A stretch of 64,000 nt of DNA from Stentor coeruleus (Eukaryota > Ciliophora > Heterotrichea > Heterotrichida > Stentoridae): positions 1 to 64,000 of the forward strand of contig MPUH01000248.1 in NCBI GenBank assembly GCA_001970955.1, given 5' to 3'. Shown here piece by piece: positions 19,601 through 28,874 of this stretch. Position numbers and translations under genes: made by a program. Under the pieces are notes generated by a model that was given only the letters and a program-made list of their open reading frames with translations, searched no databases and had not been told where the DNA came from. Within the stretch, counting starts at the first letter, position 1. Every line of letters begins with the position of its first letter.

Positions 19601-21409
19601 AGAGTTAAGTGGATTAAGTGATTTTTCTAGGATAATTCGGCATTTTTTAAAATAAATTAATGCTTCTTTATCTTTTTTTGTTTTTTTATAAAATCCACCA
19701 AGGCCGTTATAAATCATCCCTAATTTAGGGTCGTTAGGATTTAACGCTTGTTCCCAGATTAGTCTACATTTTTCATAAAACTCAAAGGCTTTATTTATTT
19801 CATTGATTTTAAAGTAAAACGCCCCAAGGTTATAATAAATTACTGCTAATTCAGGATGATTAGGACTATATATTTTTTCTTTTATAATCCTACTTTTTTC
19901 GTAATACTCAAATTCAGCACTATAATTATTCAATTTTCCATAATATGTACCTAAACTATTATACAATTTTCCAAGATTTGGTTGATTGGAATCAAAATCT
20001 TTTTCCCAAATGTTTTTGCATTTCTCATAAAATACAAGTGTGTTTTTGTTATCCAATTCATTATATAATGAACCAAGATTGTTATAGGTTATTGCTAGAC
20101 TAGGATTATCTGAACTGCATATAGTTTCTCCAATATTTCTTGACATTTCATAAAATTCAAAGGCTTTTAAATTATCGCCTATGTCTTCATAATATGAACC
20201 AATATTGTTATATAAGAATAAAAGATTAGAATGATTAAGATCGAATGATTTTTCTAAAATTTCTCTAGTCTTTTGATAATAATGAAATGCTTTATTCTTT
20301 TGATTCAATTTTAAATAAATTAAACCGATATTATTGTAAATAGTCCCAAAGCTTTGATCATAAGGCTTTAGTGTTTTTTCCCTTATAAACATGCATTTTT
20401 CATAAAATTCAAGAGCTTCTTGATACATGCTTAATTTATAATAAAATCTACCAAGATTGTTATAAATAGACGCAATGCTTAAAGGATCATAATTTAATGT
20501 TTTTTCTCTTATAAACAGGCACTTTTCAAAAAATTCATGGGTTTTATCATTATCATTAAGTTTAAAATACAATAAGCCAAGACTTTCATAAATAGTTGCC
20601 AAATCAGGATGATAGGGTATTAAATTTTTTTCCTTTATGTTTAAGCATTTATCTAAAAATTCTAATGCCTTTTTGGTCTCATCAAGGTTTAAATACACTA
20701 AACCAAGTTCATTATATATTTTAGCAAGGTCAGTGCAATCAAGATTCGTTATTTTTTCTGAAATGTTTCTGCATTTTTCCAAAAACTCAAGTGCTTTTTG
20801 GTTTTTATTTATTTCCGAGTAGAATGAGCCAAATTTAAAATAAGTTAATACTAATTCAGGATGATCAAGATTGAGTATTGATTCTTGTAAATTTTTAGAT
20901 TTCTCATATAAATCAAGAGCTTTCTCATTTTTACCCTGATACAAATAGATTGAGCCAAGATTGCTATATACTTTCGATAATTCAATTTTATTGAAGTTTT
21001 GATCTTTTTCAATCTCAATTTTATATCCTTTGATTATTTTATGGGCTTTATCATACTTTTTTATTCTAAAGTAGTAAATCCCAATTATATATTTTTGATA
21101 GAATAAACTTTTTGAGTTTTTCTCTTGAAGGTTCATTATTTTTATGAATCTCTTTGCATATGATTTTGCTTCACATAAAACTGGGAACCTATAATCACTA
21201 GTATCATCTCCTATTTCATAAAGAACTTTTGCAAGTCTCTTATAAACTCCAGAATATATTGGTTTATCACTTTGGAAATGGGGAAGTAAAAGATTATAAA
21301 CTTGAAGATATAATTTATGAGCTTCTTGAAAATTTTTGCTTTGAAATTTTATGTCCCCTTGAATCTGAAGCGATTTTACTTCCGGAGTTACTTTTTCAAT
21401 TGATTCCAT
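16698..21409 (-). CDS. Giant TPR-repeat protein with C-terminal kinase-like domain
   Basis: Two frames meet at the N at 19253, where a 46-bp block is doubled. Counting that block once gives 1,554 residues and completes a perfect 42-residue TPR unit across the join. After a leader of about 150 residues there are about 24 kinesin-light-chain-like units of the form LA-x-x-YNNLG-x-x-Y...A-x-EFYEKC...I-EK...P. From about residue 1210 follows a protein-kinase fold: FCKWI (lysine), KEIKILKKL, HNDISPFN in place of HRDxKxxN, and DFADS in place of DFG. The catalytic Asp and Asn are present but the HRD Arg and DFG Gly are not, so activity is uncertain. It is probably a scaffold-linked kinase or pseudokinase. 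Confidence 0.82.
19207..19299. repeat. 46-bp direct repeat either side of a single N inside the TPR-kinase gene
   Basis: 19207-19252 and 19254-19299 are identical around the N at 19253. Keeping one copy restores the exact TPR unit length, which argues that the second copy is an assembly leftover. Confidence 0.9.
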
Positions 21410-21982
21410 TTTTTAATTATTTAAAGTTATTCGTTTATTATATTAATATAATGCATACACTTACATAAATAATAGAGTCATTATACTGAAAATATAAATA
21501 AAAATGTAAGATCTGGGTATGGAGTTGATTAGTGACTTTGTTAGAAACAAAGTTTTTGTGACGTATTCTGGGGTAAGGTTTTTCTCTGTTTTCTAGACTT
21601 TTGCCACTGATTCTGGCCTTGCATCTGTTATGTTACCTTTAGCAATTACACAGTACTAAATACTTTTCAAGCTAAAAGTGAATTTATCAAGTCCTAAATG
21701 ATACTTGAAAAGCATCATCTTTCAAGAAAGTTTGATGAATGAATTTTGAATTAGTTTAGATATCCTAATTTCTTATTAAAATAAGTTTTATTAATAATAA
21801 ACTTGAGCTAGTATCGTAAAAAACATCTAATTTTATGAGATAATTCAATCATCTTGCTTAATTACGATAAGACTATGCATAAATAAATCACTTTAACTGT
21901 TTTTTATTAGAAAATAGAAAAAAATCATCTCTTTCTTACATAAAACATTAAAACTCATTACATCGTAATTTTTATAATTATT
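21410..21982. other. Spacer with an eight-pair hairpin
   Basis: Non-coding, slightly less AT-rich at 21510-21640. It contains ACTTTGTT (21535-21542), a three-base loop and AACAAAGT (21546-21553), a perfect stem followed by a T run. No RNA family recognised. Confidence 0.45.
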
Positions 21983-24900
21983 TTATTTTCTTCTATTCTC
22001 AGATATATTTTCTTTATTAAGATTAGACTCCATCTCAGTAATTTTCGCTAATCCTTGTGCTCTAACTTTAGCATTTTCCACTTTATAAGCTAAATTCATA
22101 TTTTCTCTAAGCAGTTTTTTAATCATTTCTTCCCTTTGCTGTAACTTTAATTTTGTTTCAGAAAATTCACTTAAAATTTCATTAACAACACTTGAATTCA
22201 TACTTTTATTATTGTTATATAACAAATATTTCCAATGAACAAATGCTATTTTTATAGATTTCTTGAAAAATGTTACTGTAAACAACTTAAATAATCCAGC
22301 AACAATTTTTTCTGTTTGTTTGATTGTAGATCTCGGGGCAAAAGTTAATATTGAAGTATTTTCTACAGACAACTGGCACAAATAATGCATAAATTCTGGA
22401 GATCCTGTGCGATAAATATTGAAAATCAGATTAAAACGTGAGTTTAAAAATGACTTTAAAGTTGAAGCAAGATGTTTTACTTTTGCCATATAATCATAAG
22501 GTAGAGGTTTTTGAATGTTTATAATTGAAATTGAAGGATCTGATATTTCGAACTCAACTGAATCTGGGACTTTTTCTACATATGAATGTTCAAGATATGA
22601 TAAATTTGTAACTTTATTAGTACGGAAATAATAAAGTCCAATACGAAGTGAATATTTATTTGACAAATTGTATAGAAACATAACAGCTTGTTTACGTGAT
22701 TGGGACTTTTTAACCCAAACTAAGAAAATAATTCTGGTTTTTTCTAATGTTTTCAATTTATACAAACGACTGGAAATCAACTTTTTCTGTATAGCCAAGG
22801 CCCTAGTTTTAAATTTGATATCGTTTTCGTTTTGTCTTATCAGGACTTGAGAGAAGTCAGCTAATTTACAAAGTTCTTTACAGTCTTCTTGAGCTATTTT
22901 TAAAGATTTCTTATATGCTTGTTCTTGAAGTTTTTGAAAGCAAAAAATTTTGGAATTTAGAATTTTTATGTTTAGGTTTCTTAAAATTTTCCCTAAAAGT
23001 TTTGTCATTTTATTATGACTAAGGCTGTTCATTTTTATTTTTATTAAGGTTTTTTGTGTTATTATTGAAGTTTTGTGTATAATCAGGGTCACAAGTTTTT
23101 TTAAAGCTTTTTCTGTATTTTTTCTTTTTTTTATACTTTCAGTCCACTTTTTCACATACATTCTTAATTTAATTCTTTGGCATTCATATAAAATTCTTGT
23201 AACTCTATAAGCGAACATATCTAACTTCTCTAATTCTATCATTTCACTTATTTTCTCATAATAAACGACATTTACCCAGGATTTTATTGCATTTTTTAAG
23301 TACTCCCGCTGATGTCTTTTAATAATTCTTGTTATTTTCTGTTGCTTTTTCTGCTTTTTAGTATTATTAGTAAAGTATTTCCAATATACCATACTCTGAC
23401 CACAAAGAGCTTTATTTTTTTTGTATAGCATGCATAAAAATCGCTTAATTTTTTGTTTTCTGTTTAGTTTATGGACTTGTAAAGCGACTTTATGCCAAAT
23501 TCTAAATGAATTTAGTAAAAATTCAAACTTCTTCTTTAACAAAATTCTTGAAAAAGAGTAAATTTTCTGATTTGTTAATTTTTTTTCAAAGTTGTCAAGT
23601 ATAAAGTTCGAATCGTGGATTATTGAATATGCATTGGATAACTTTTGAGATAATTCCGCCTGGGTTTCAGCGAGCATTGTGTAATTCTCTGATTTATAAT
23701 CTTGAATTCTGGATTTAAGCAGAGAAAAAGATAGGAATAGATATATTTTATACTTTTTCAATATAAGAAATCGTAAGCTAACGCGAGTTTTTGAAGTTTT
23801 TGATGCAAAGATTTGTAGTTTCATGAAGGATTTGTGAAGGAGTCGATATTCATGCTTTTTAGAAATAGCATTTGTATATTTTATATAATTCGTTGACAAA
23901 ATACTATATGCTAAGATTTGACGAAGAACTAAGCTTTGTTTTTTTAAAGTATTTCGCGTAAGAATATCTATTGAATGATGGACTTTTTGTGATTTTTCAA
24001 TATACGCTTTAGTATATGTTTTCCAGGCTAAGAATTTTAATGATTTTGTTTTAGTAAATCTATTTTCTACAATACTAAATAAATATTTCAATGATAAAAT
24101 CTGAACATTCCTATGATTTACTGCACATTCTTCTTTATGAAACTGTGTAAATTGCTCAATGATTACATTTTTTTCAATATTTTGTTGTTGATGTAATACA
24201 CAAAGGTCATTAATATTCATTTCGGCAACTTTATGTTTCCAAATATTAAACACTATAAGTTTTTCTTTAAAGCATTTAGATGATAATGATTTCACAACAA
24301 ATCTAATAGTCTTCTCTATATCTTTAGCTAACCCAAAAGCACTTTTTATAAAAATTGTGACCTTATTATTCACAATTTTACGTATTTTTGTGACAAACAA
24401 ACTAATCATCAATCGATTTGTTAGGATTTTTTCCGAATTAAGTATTTTTTCCTGAACTTCTGTCTGATTGCTCAAACTTCTTATGTGTAATCTGCACTTT
24501 TTAAGTGAAAAAATCTGAGATACCCTCATTATTCTGAAAAAAACTTGATTTATTTTAATCCTACACATATTTTCACCAATTTTTCTAAGGATTTTCCCTT
24601 TGTATTTTAAACTTGAAACACATTTATCCCATTTAAGCCACTTGCTTTTTAAATTTCTAAGATTTTTTACTTCAAAGATCCTTATAATCTTTTCAAAAAC
24701 CGATTTTTCTAATGCGACTTTCCTTTTCCACCATGTTATCGCTAGAATTTTCCTTACATTTTTCTGATTCTGGATTTTTCTTTTGACAAGACTTAAGAAT
24801 ATTTTATCTTTAAGCTTATAATCAATAGAAGTAATATCTGGTTTTAATATAGGCCAAATTCCAGTATATCTGTTATTTAAACAATGAGATATGGTTTTAA

Positions 24901-25444
24901 ATATTATCATTGTTGCTAACTTTTTATTGAATTTAACCTTTTGACGATTGATAATTGTTTTAAGTTCTTTGTTTTTTATCATAATCTTGTCTTTATTATC
25001 TTTTTCTTCTTTTAGCTGTTTTTTTATATCATTTTTTTCTTCATCTTCTTCTTCTTCTTTTTGCGTAGATAAATTTCTTCTTCTTTCCACTCGAAAAAGT
25101 TTTAATTCTTCACTAAGCCCTTTAATGTGTTTTTTTAGTTCCCTGTTTTCTTGATATAAAATTTTTGTAATTCCAGAACTTTCTTTTGTTTTTTCTGCTT
25201 GTTGATCTTTTTTACTAATTTTGGTTATCTTCAAATCCAATTCAGCATTAGCAATCTCTGCTCTTCGAACTTTTTCTTCTAAAGTTCTTATAGTATCTTC
25301 AAAAACATAGCCTTGTGGAGTATTTATAATTTTATCAGGAGGGTTTTTATCAAAGATTTCTGGATTCGAAAAAGTTCTTGGGTTTCTTAGAGGTTTTTCC
25401 AATGACTTCATAGGAATTTTAGGAGTTTTTGAAGTCGAATGCAT
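21983..25444 (-). CDS. Sfi1-like tryptophan-repeat protein, putative centrin-binding
   Basis: The 1,153-residue protein has a coiled-coil N-terminus (about 45-170) with an acidic run. A long, very basic all-helical body follows, with tryptophans recurring in contexts such as ITWWKRKV, KWLKWDK, FNIWKHKV, FLAWKTYT, FRIWHKVA, VYWKYF, KSWVNVV, KKWTESI, FLVWVKK and FVHWKYLL. Long helices with hydrophobic-x-x-W-K spacing define Sfi1 repeats, each of which binds one centrin. The C-terminus is again coiled coil. In ciliates such proteins occur at basal bodies and, in contractile species, in myonemes. A centrin-like gene lies at 34823-35362. Repeat assignment is by pattern only; the precise number cannot be fixed by eye. 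Confidence 0.7.
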   Translation of the reverse strand: MHSTSKTPKIPMKSLEKPLRNPRTFSNPEIFDKNPPDKIINTPQGYVFEDTIRTLEEKVRRAEIANAELDLKITKISKKDQQAEKTKESSGITKILYQENRELKKHIKGLSEELKLFRVERRRNLSTQKEEEEDEEKNDIKKQLKEEKDNKDKIMIKNKELKTIINRQKVKFNKKLATMIIFKTISHCLNNRYTGIWPILKPDITSIDYKLKDKIFLSLVKRKIQNQKNVRKILAITWWKRKVALEKSVFEKIIRIFEVKNLRNLKSKWLKWDKCVSSLKYKGKILRKIGENMCRIKINQVFFRIMRVSQIFSLKKCRLHIRSLSNQTEVQEKILNSEKILTNRLMISLFVTKIRKIVNNKVTIFIKSAFGLAKDIEKTIRFVVKSLSSKCFKEKLIVFNIWKHKVAEMNINDLCVLHQQQNIEKNVIIEQFTQFHKEECAVNHRNVQILSLKYLFSIVENRFTKTKSLKFLAWKTYTKAYIEKSQKVHHSIDILTRNTLKKQSLVLRQILAYSILSTNYIKYTNAISKKHEYRLLHKSFMKLQIFASKTSKTRVSLRFLILKKYKIYLFLSFSLLKSRIQDYKSENYTMLAETQAELSQKLSNAYSIIHDSNFILDNFEKKLTNQKIYSFSRILLKKKFEFLLNSFRIWHKVALQVHKLNRKQKIKRFLCMLYKKNKALCGQSMVYWKYFTNNTKKQKKQQKITRIIKRHQREYLKNAIKSWVNVVYYEKISEMIELEKLDMFAYRVTRILYECQRIKLRMYVKKWTESIKKRKNTEKALKKLVTLIIHKTSIITQKTLIKIKMNSLSHNKMTKLLGKILRNLNIKILNSKIFCFQKLQEQAYKKSLKIAQEDCKELCKLADFSQVLIRQNENDIKFKTRALAIQKKLISSRLYKLKTLEKTRIIFLVWVKKSQSRKQAVMFLYNLSNKYSLRIGLYYFRTNKVTNLSYLEHSYVEKVPDSVEFEISDPSISIINIQKPLPYDYMAKVKHLASTLKSFLNSRFNLIFNIYRTGSPEFMHYLCQLSVENTSILTFAPRSTIKQTEKIVAGLFKLFTVTFFKKSIKIAFVHWKYLLYNNNKSMNSSVVNEILSEFSETKLKLQQREEMIKKLLRENMNLAYKVENAKVRAQGLAKITEMESNLNKENISENRRK

Positions 25445-26048
25445 ATTTAAATATTAAGAAATGTCTATTATGAATACCCGCCTTTGTTCTTTTTTTTAAT
25501 AATTATTGTGATCTTGTAAAGTTGGCATAATATAAAATATGAGATATATTAAAAAATAAACCTTGTAAAGTTTAAAGTAGGTGATAGTTAAGGTGGCATG
25601 GTTAAAACCTTGTCTAATCGGGGTTTATTTGTCATACAATCTCTTTCTTTGGATAGATTCAATATGTCAAACCACTCGTTGTCGCTGGTTATGTAAACCT
25701 TGTAAATACTACAAAATATTACAAAATATTACTATTGGCAATATATAATTATTTTTTTATATGCATTTCTTAGATAATTTATTTTGTGTATTTAAAGTAA
25801 CTGAGTAAGGAAATAGGATTGGGATAATGGTTTATTAAAATTATTACACAATAAAAATAGAGTTTGAAAATAATTTTTAAAATTAACCTTAATTCTTAAA
25901 GTAGCAAATTAAATAGTATCTTTTCTCTTATCTGTTTAGCCAATACCTTATCATAATATTAAATTCCAATATAATCTACTTTGATTATTAAAAATTTCTG
26001 ATAATAGGTTCATCCTTAGCATTCCAAACATATCAAAATGCTTAATCA
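25445..26048. other. AT-rich spacer
   Basis: No gene. A less AT-rich patch at about 25590-25700 was inspected for tRNA or snRNA features and shows none. Confidence 0.4.
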
Positions 26049-26828
26049 CTAACTATTAGTAATTTTATTTATACTCTTTAGCTTTGATGGTATTTCAAGT
26101 GGCAGCATTAAATTTGCAAGCTCAAGCATTTTGTCATTTTGAACTCTGAAATGTTCTGTTATTTTTCCATTGGGGAAACTATCAGTTTGAAATAAATCTA
26201 TATTATCTTTAAGTAATTTCTTTATTTTTTCTTTTTCAGTCGCATATTTCATCGAAAGTTTATGTATATTCTCCGAATCAAACTCAATATTTTGCATAAT
26301 TTTATCTTGGAATTCTGAATTTGAACTGAACTTTTCATGCTCCATAACTTCTCTTTGATTTTTTTTCATTCTAACATAAGATTTAATACCTTCTCTAACA
26401 ACAAAAGAAAATGCTTCTTCTCTATTAAGTTTTGCAATCATATTTTTACATTCAAGGTTGAGCTTTGCAACTTTAATCATTTCTGCTATAGTTTCAGGTT
26501 GTACAGGTATTAAAATTTTTTTACGTATTTGCGTAAAATATACAGTATACAACACGTATATACTTTTTACTGCAAGTTCAGAGCTTGTGCGTATATAGTC
26601 TATATATAAAATACCTGTTAATATATTATATAATGCATGATAAAATTCTTCAGGGAGTTCTTTTTCATGAATACATTGATGAATCATACTTAGATTATTT
26701 TTCTTCCAGTATGTTTTGAAGTTTTCTATAGAACTAAAATCCCCGGAATCTACTATATTCCATATATCACTTTCAAGCACTCTTATTCTTTTGGGAAATA
26801 AAGAAAGAGGCGCCTGGCTATATTCCAT
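26049..26828 (-). CDS. SNAP43/SNAPC1-like subunit of the snRNA-activating complex
   Basis: The 259-residue protein has the N-terminal pattern of the SNAP43 family: an acidic helix with FSSIENFKTYWKKN, then about residues 85-120 carrying ELAVKSIYVLYTVYFTQ followed by KKILIPVQPETIAEM. This corresponds to the family's A-x-x-x-LY-x-LYxTQ...KIRV stretch. SNAPc binds the proximal sequence element of snRNA promoters and supports transcription by Pol II or Pol III. The C-terminal third is charged and helical. The length is shorter than human SNAPC1 but compatible with protist members. Assignment rests on one conserved block, so moderate confidence. Confidence 0.65.
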   Translation of the reverse strand: MEYSQAPLSLFPKRIRVLESDIWNIVDSGDFSSIENFKTYWKKNNLSMIHQCIHEKELPEEFYHALYNILTGILYIDYIRTSSELAVKSIYVLYTVYFTQIRKKILIPVQPETIAEMIKVAKLNLECKNMIAKLNREEAFSFVVREGIKSYVRMKKNQREVMEHEKFSSNSEFQDKIMQNIEFDSENIHKLSMKYATEKEKIKKLLKDNIDLFQTDSFPNGKITEHFRVQNDKMLELANLMLPLEIPSKLKSINKITNS

Positions 26829-27426
26829 TTTATTTTATATAATTTTTTATCACTTTTAAATAAGGGATTTGTGATAGATTCGTAATTATTTTTATGATTG
26901 CGATTATCTTGCCTTATTTCTTCTTTGTTATAAGCATACCTCTATTGATTTTTTTATTTCATCTATCTAGTTACAGAAACTGTAATGTTTCATGAGTTTT
27001 ATCACAGAAACTGAGATAATTTTATGTTTAAACTAATTATTGTTTTATAGTTTCAAAATACAATTTAGAGTCAAAAGATTAAATTAATACTTATCATTTT
27101 ATACAAATTTTGATTTTCTAATGATTAAAAATATATAGTTTAATAAATCTAAATGCATATTTTACAAGAATGCTTACATGCATTTCCCCAAACTTTATTT
27201 TAAAGTTATATTTTTTATCAATTACAACATTCATTTTATTAATTCCTATAATTTCTCACACTATATTATCTATATAAACTAACAACTTCTTATCTTAATG
27301 CTTACATGATAAATTGCCTAATTTCAAATAACAATAAATCAATAACAAAATTTCTAGTCATCTCCAATAATCTAATTTACTTAAAATCAATAAATACACA
27401 TAAACTTATATAAAGAATATAGTTAT
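26829..27426. other. AT-rich spacer
   Basis: Spacer between the YANK-type kinase stop and the SNAP43-like gene start; nothing recognised. Confidence 0.4.
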
Positions 27427-28461
27427 TTATGGCTTTTGGATATTGAAAAGTGTCGCATCATATAAGTAGCCTGCAAAAAGTTTTTGACTGTTATGAGCAG
27501 AGATTTTTTCTTGAGTTGGTTCCCACCTTTTCATCACATGATCATAGTCAAAGTTATTTTCTTCATCAATAACAAATGGTGATTTCATCTGTTTACTATA
27601 AAGCCCTTCCCAGTCGAAATCTTTATAAAATTTATGTCTCTTTAGTTCTTCCGCTCCATGAAATCCAAGTCTATTTTCAGGTTTCCTTTGAATCAATCTA
27701 TTAATGAAATCAACAATTTCATGACTCCATTCCGAATTGTCTCCTAAATGCAATTGAACTTGCTTGCTCAAAACGGCATCTCTAATATCTTTTCTAGTCT
27801 TACCAACATAAGGGCGAAAATGAGTTATACATTCATACATAATAACACCAACGGCAAAATAATCAACTGGAATCCCATGATCCTGGTTACATAAAACCTC
27901 AGGGGCCATATATCCTGGAGTTCCTGATGTAGTCGAAGAATTATCAGCAGTAGACATTCTTGCAATCCCAAAATCAGTAATATGAATGTAGCCATTCTTA
28001 TCAAAAACCAAGTTTTCAGGCTTGATATCTCTATGGACAATATTGTTAGTATGAAGATATTCAAGTCCTGAAATTATACAAGCGCATAAGAATTTAAGAT
28101 TTTCTTCTTTTATATCTCTATGCTTTACTAGATAATATCTGAAATCTCCCCCTACCATCAGGTCAACCACTAGATACAAGTTCTCTAAATTTTGAAAAGC
28201 ATAATGGAGGTTCACCAAAAACGGGTGTTTTAAGATACCTAAAAGTCTCCTTTCATTCATTATCGAACCTACCGAACGTTTTGAAACTATCAAGTCCTTA
28301 CGCATTTCTTTCATTGCGAATAGTTGACCTGTTTTTTTATGAATAACTTTCCATACACGACCGAAACCCCCGCGACCGATCGGATATTTCGCTTCAAAGT
28401 CATTAACAGATATAGCAATTGTTGGATCAAATTTGTTGTCGACAGCAGTACAGTTACCCAT
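27427..28461 (-). CDS. YANK (STK32)-type AGC Ser/Thr kinase
   Basis: The 344-residue kinase begins MGNC, a consensus for N-myristoylation at Gly2 with a palmitoylatable Cys4, so membrane association is likely. Kinase motifs are complete: GRGGFGRVW, FAMKEM, HRDIKPEN, DFGIARMS, TSGTPGYMAPEV. The domain starts almost at the N-terminus and the C-lobe ends in an AGC-like tail with KSPFVID. Lead sequence AISVNDFEAKYPIGRGGFG resembles STK32 proteins (HFEILRAIGKGSFG). Close alternatives are other small AGC kinases. It is divergently oriented to the C2/coiled-coil gene, sharing about 410 bases of intergenic region. Confidence 0.82.
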   Translation of the reverse strand: MGNCTAVDNKFDPTIAISVNDFEAKYPIGRGGFGRVWKVIHKKTGQLFAMKEMRKDLIVSKRSVGSIMNERRLLGILKHPFLVNLHYAFQNLENLYLVVDLMVGGDFRYYLVKHRDIKEENLKFLCACIISGLEYLHTNNIVHRDIKPENLVFDKNGYIHITDFGIARMSTADNSSTTSGTPGYMAPEVLCNQDHGIPVDYFAVGVIMYECITHFRPYVGKTRKDIRDAVLSKQVQLHLGDNSEWSHEIVDFINRLIQRKPENRLGFHGAEELKRHKFYKDFDWEGLYSKQMKSPFVIDEENNFDYDHVMKRWEPTQEKISAHNSQKLFAGYLYDATLFNIQKP

Positions 28462-28874
28462 TTATTATAAGAAATGTAATGACAGAATGTATGTATGTTT
28501 ATTTTTTATAAAGATATGAAATTCTGATGGAGCTTTGTGAGATTAACATTTTTGTAATGAATTTAAATTTATATAGGACAATGAAAATGAAATTATTTTA
28601 AAGGAATTTATTTGGGGTAGGTATAGTGAAATTAAAAGTTTTCAAGATGTTAAACGAAATGAGCTAGTTTTTAAATATATTGAACACTATGCTATATAAA
28701 ACTAAAATTTACATTCTTTTGATAAAAAACTAACCTTATTAAAAAATCAGGATTGTTTAATATCTTTAATTTATCTAATTTTATCTTTAGTATATATTAT
28801 CCTTTTGAATTATTTTCCACTTTAATCTCAAAATAAGAATCTTTATTTCCCTTGTACAAATTATAATATATAAG
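28462..28874. other. Shared upstream region of two divergent genes
   Basis: AT-rich 413-base region between the start codons of the YANK-type kinase and the C2/coiled-coil gene, so it must hold both promoters. No motif stands out. Confidence 0.5.

Noticed and set aside
25590-25700. Less AT-rich patch that at first looked tRNA-like
   Set aside because: No acceptor pairing, no GGTTCRA-type T arm and no anticodon stem can be built.
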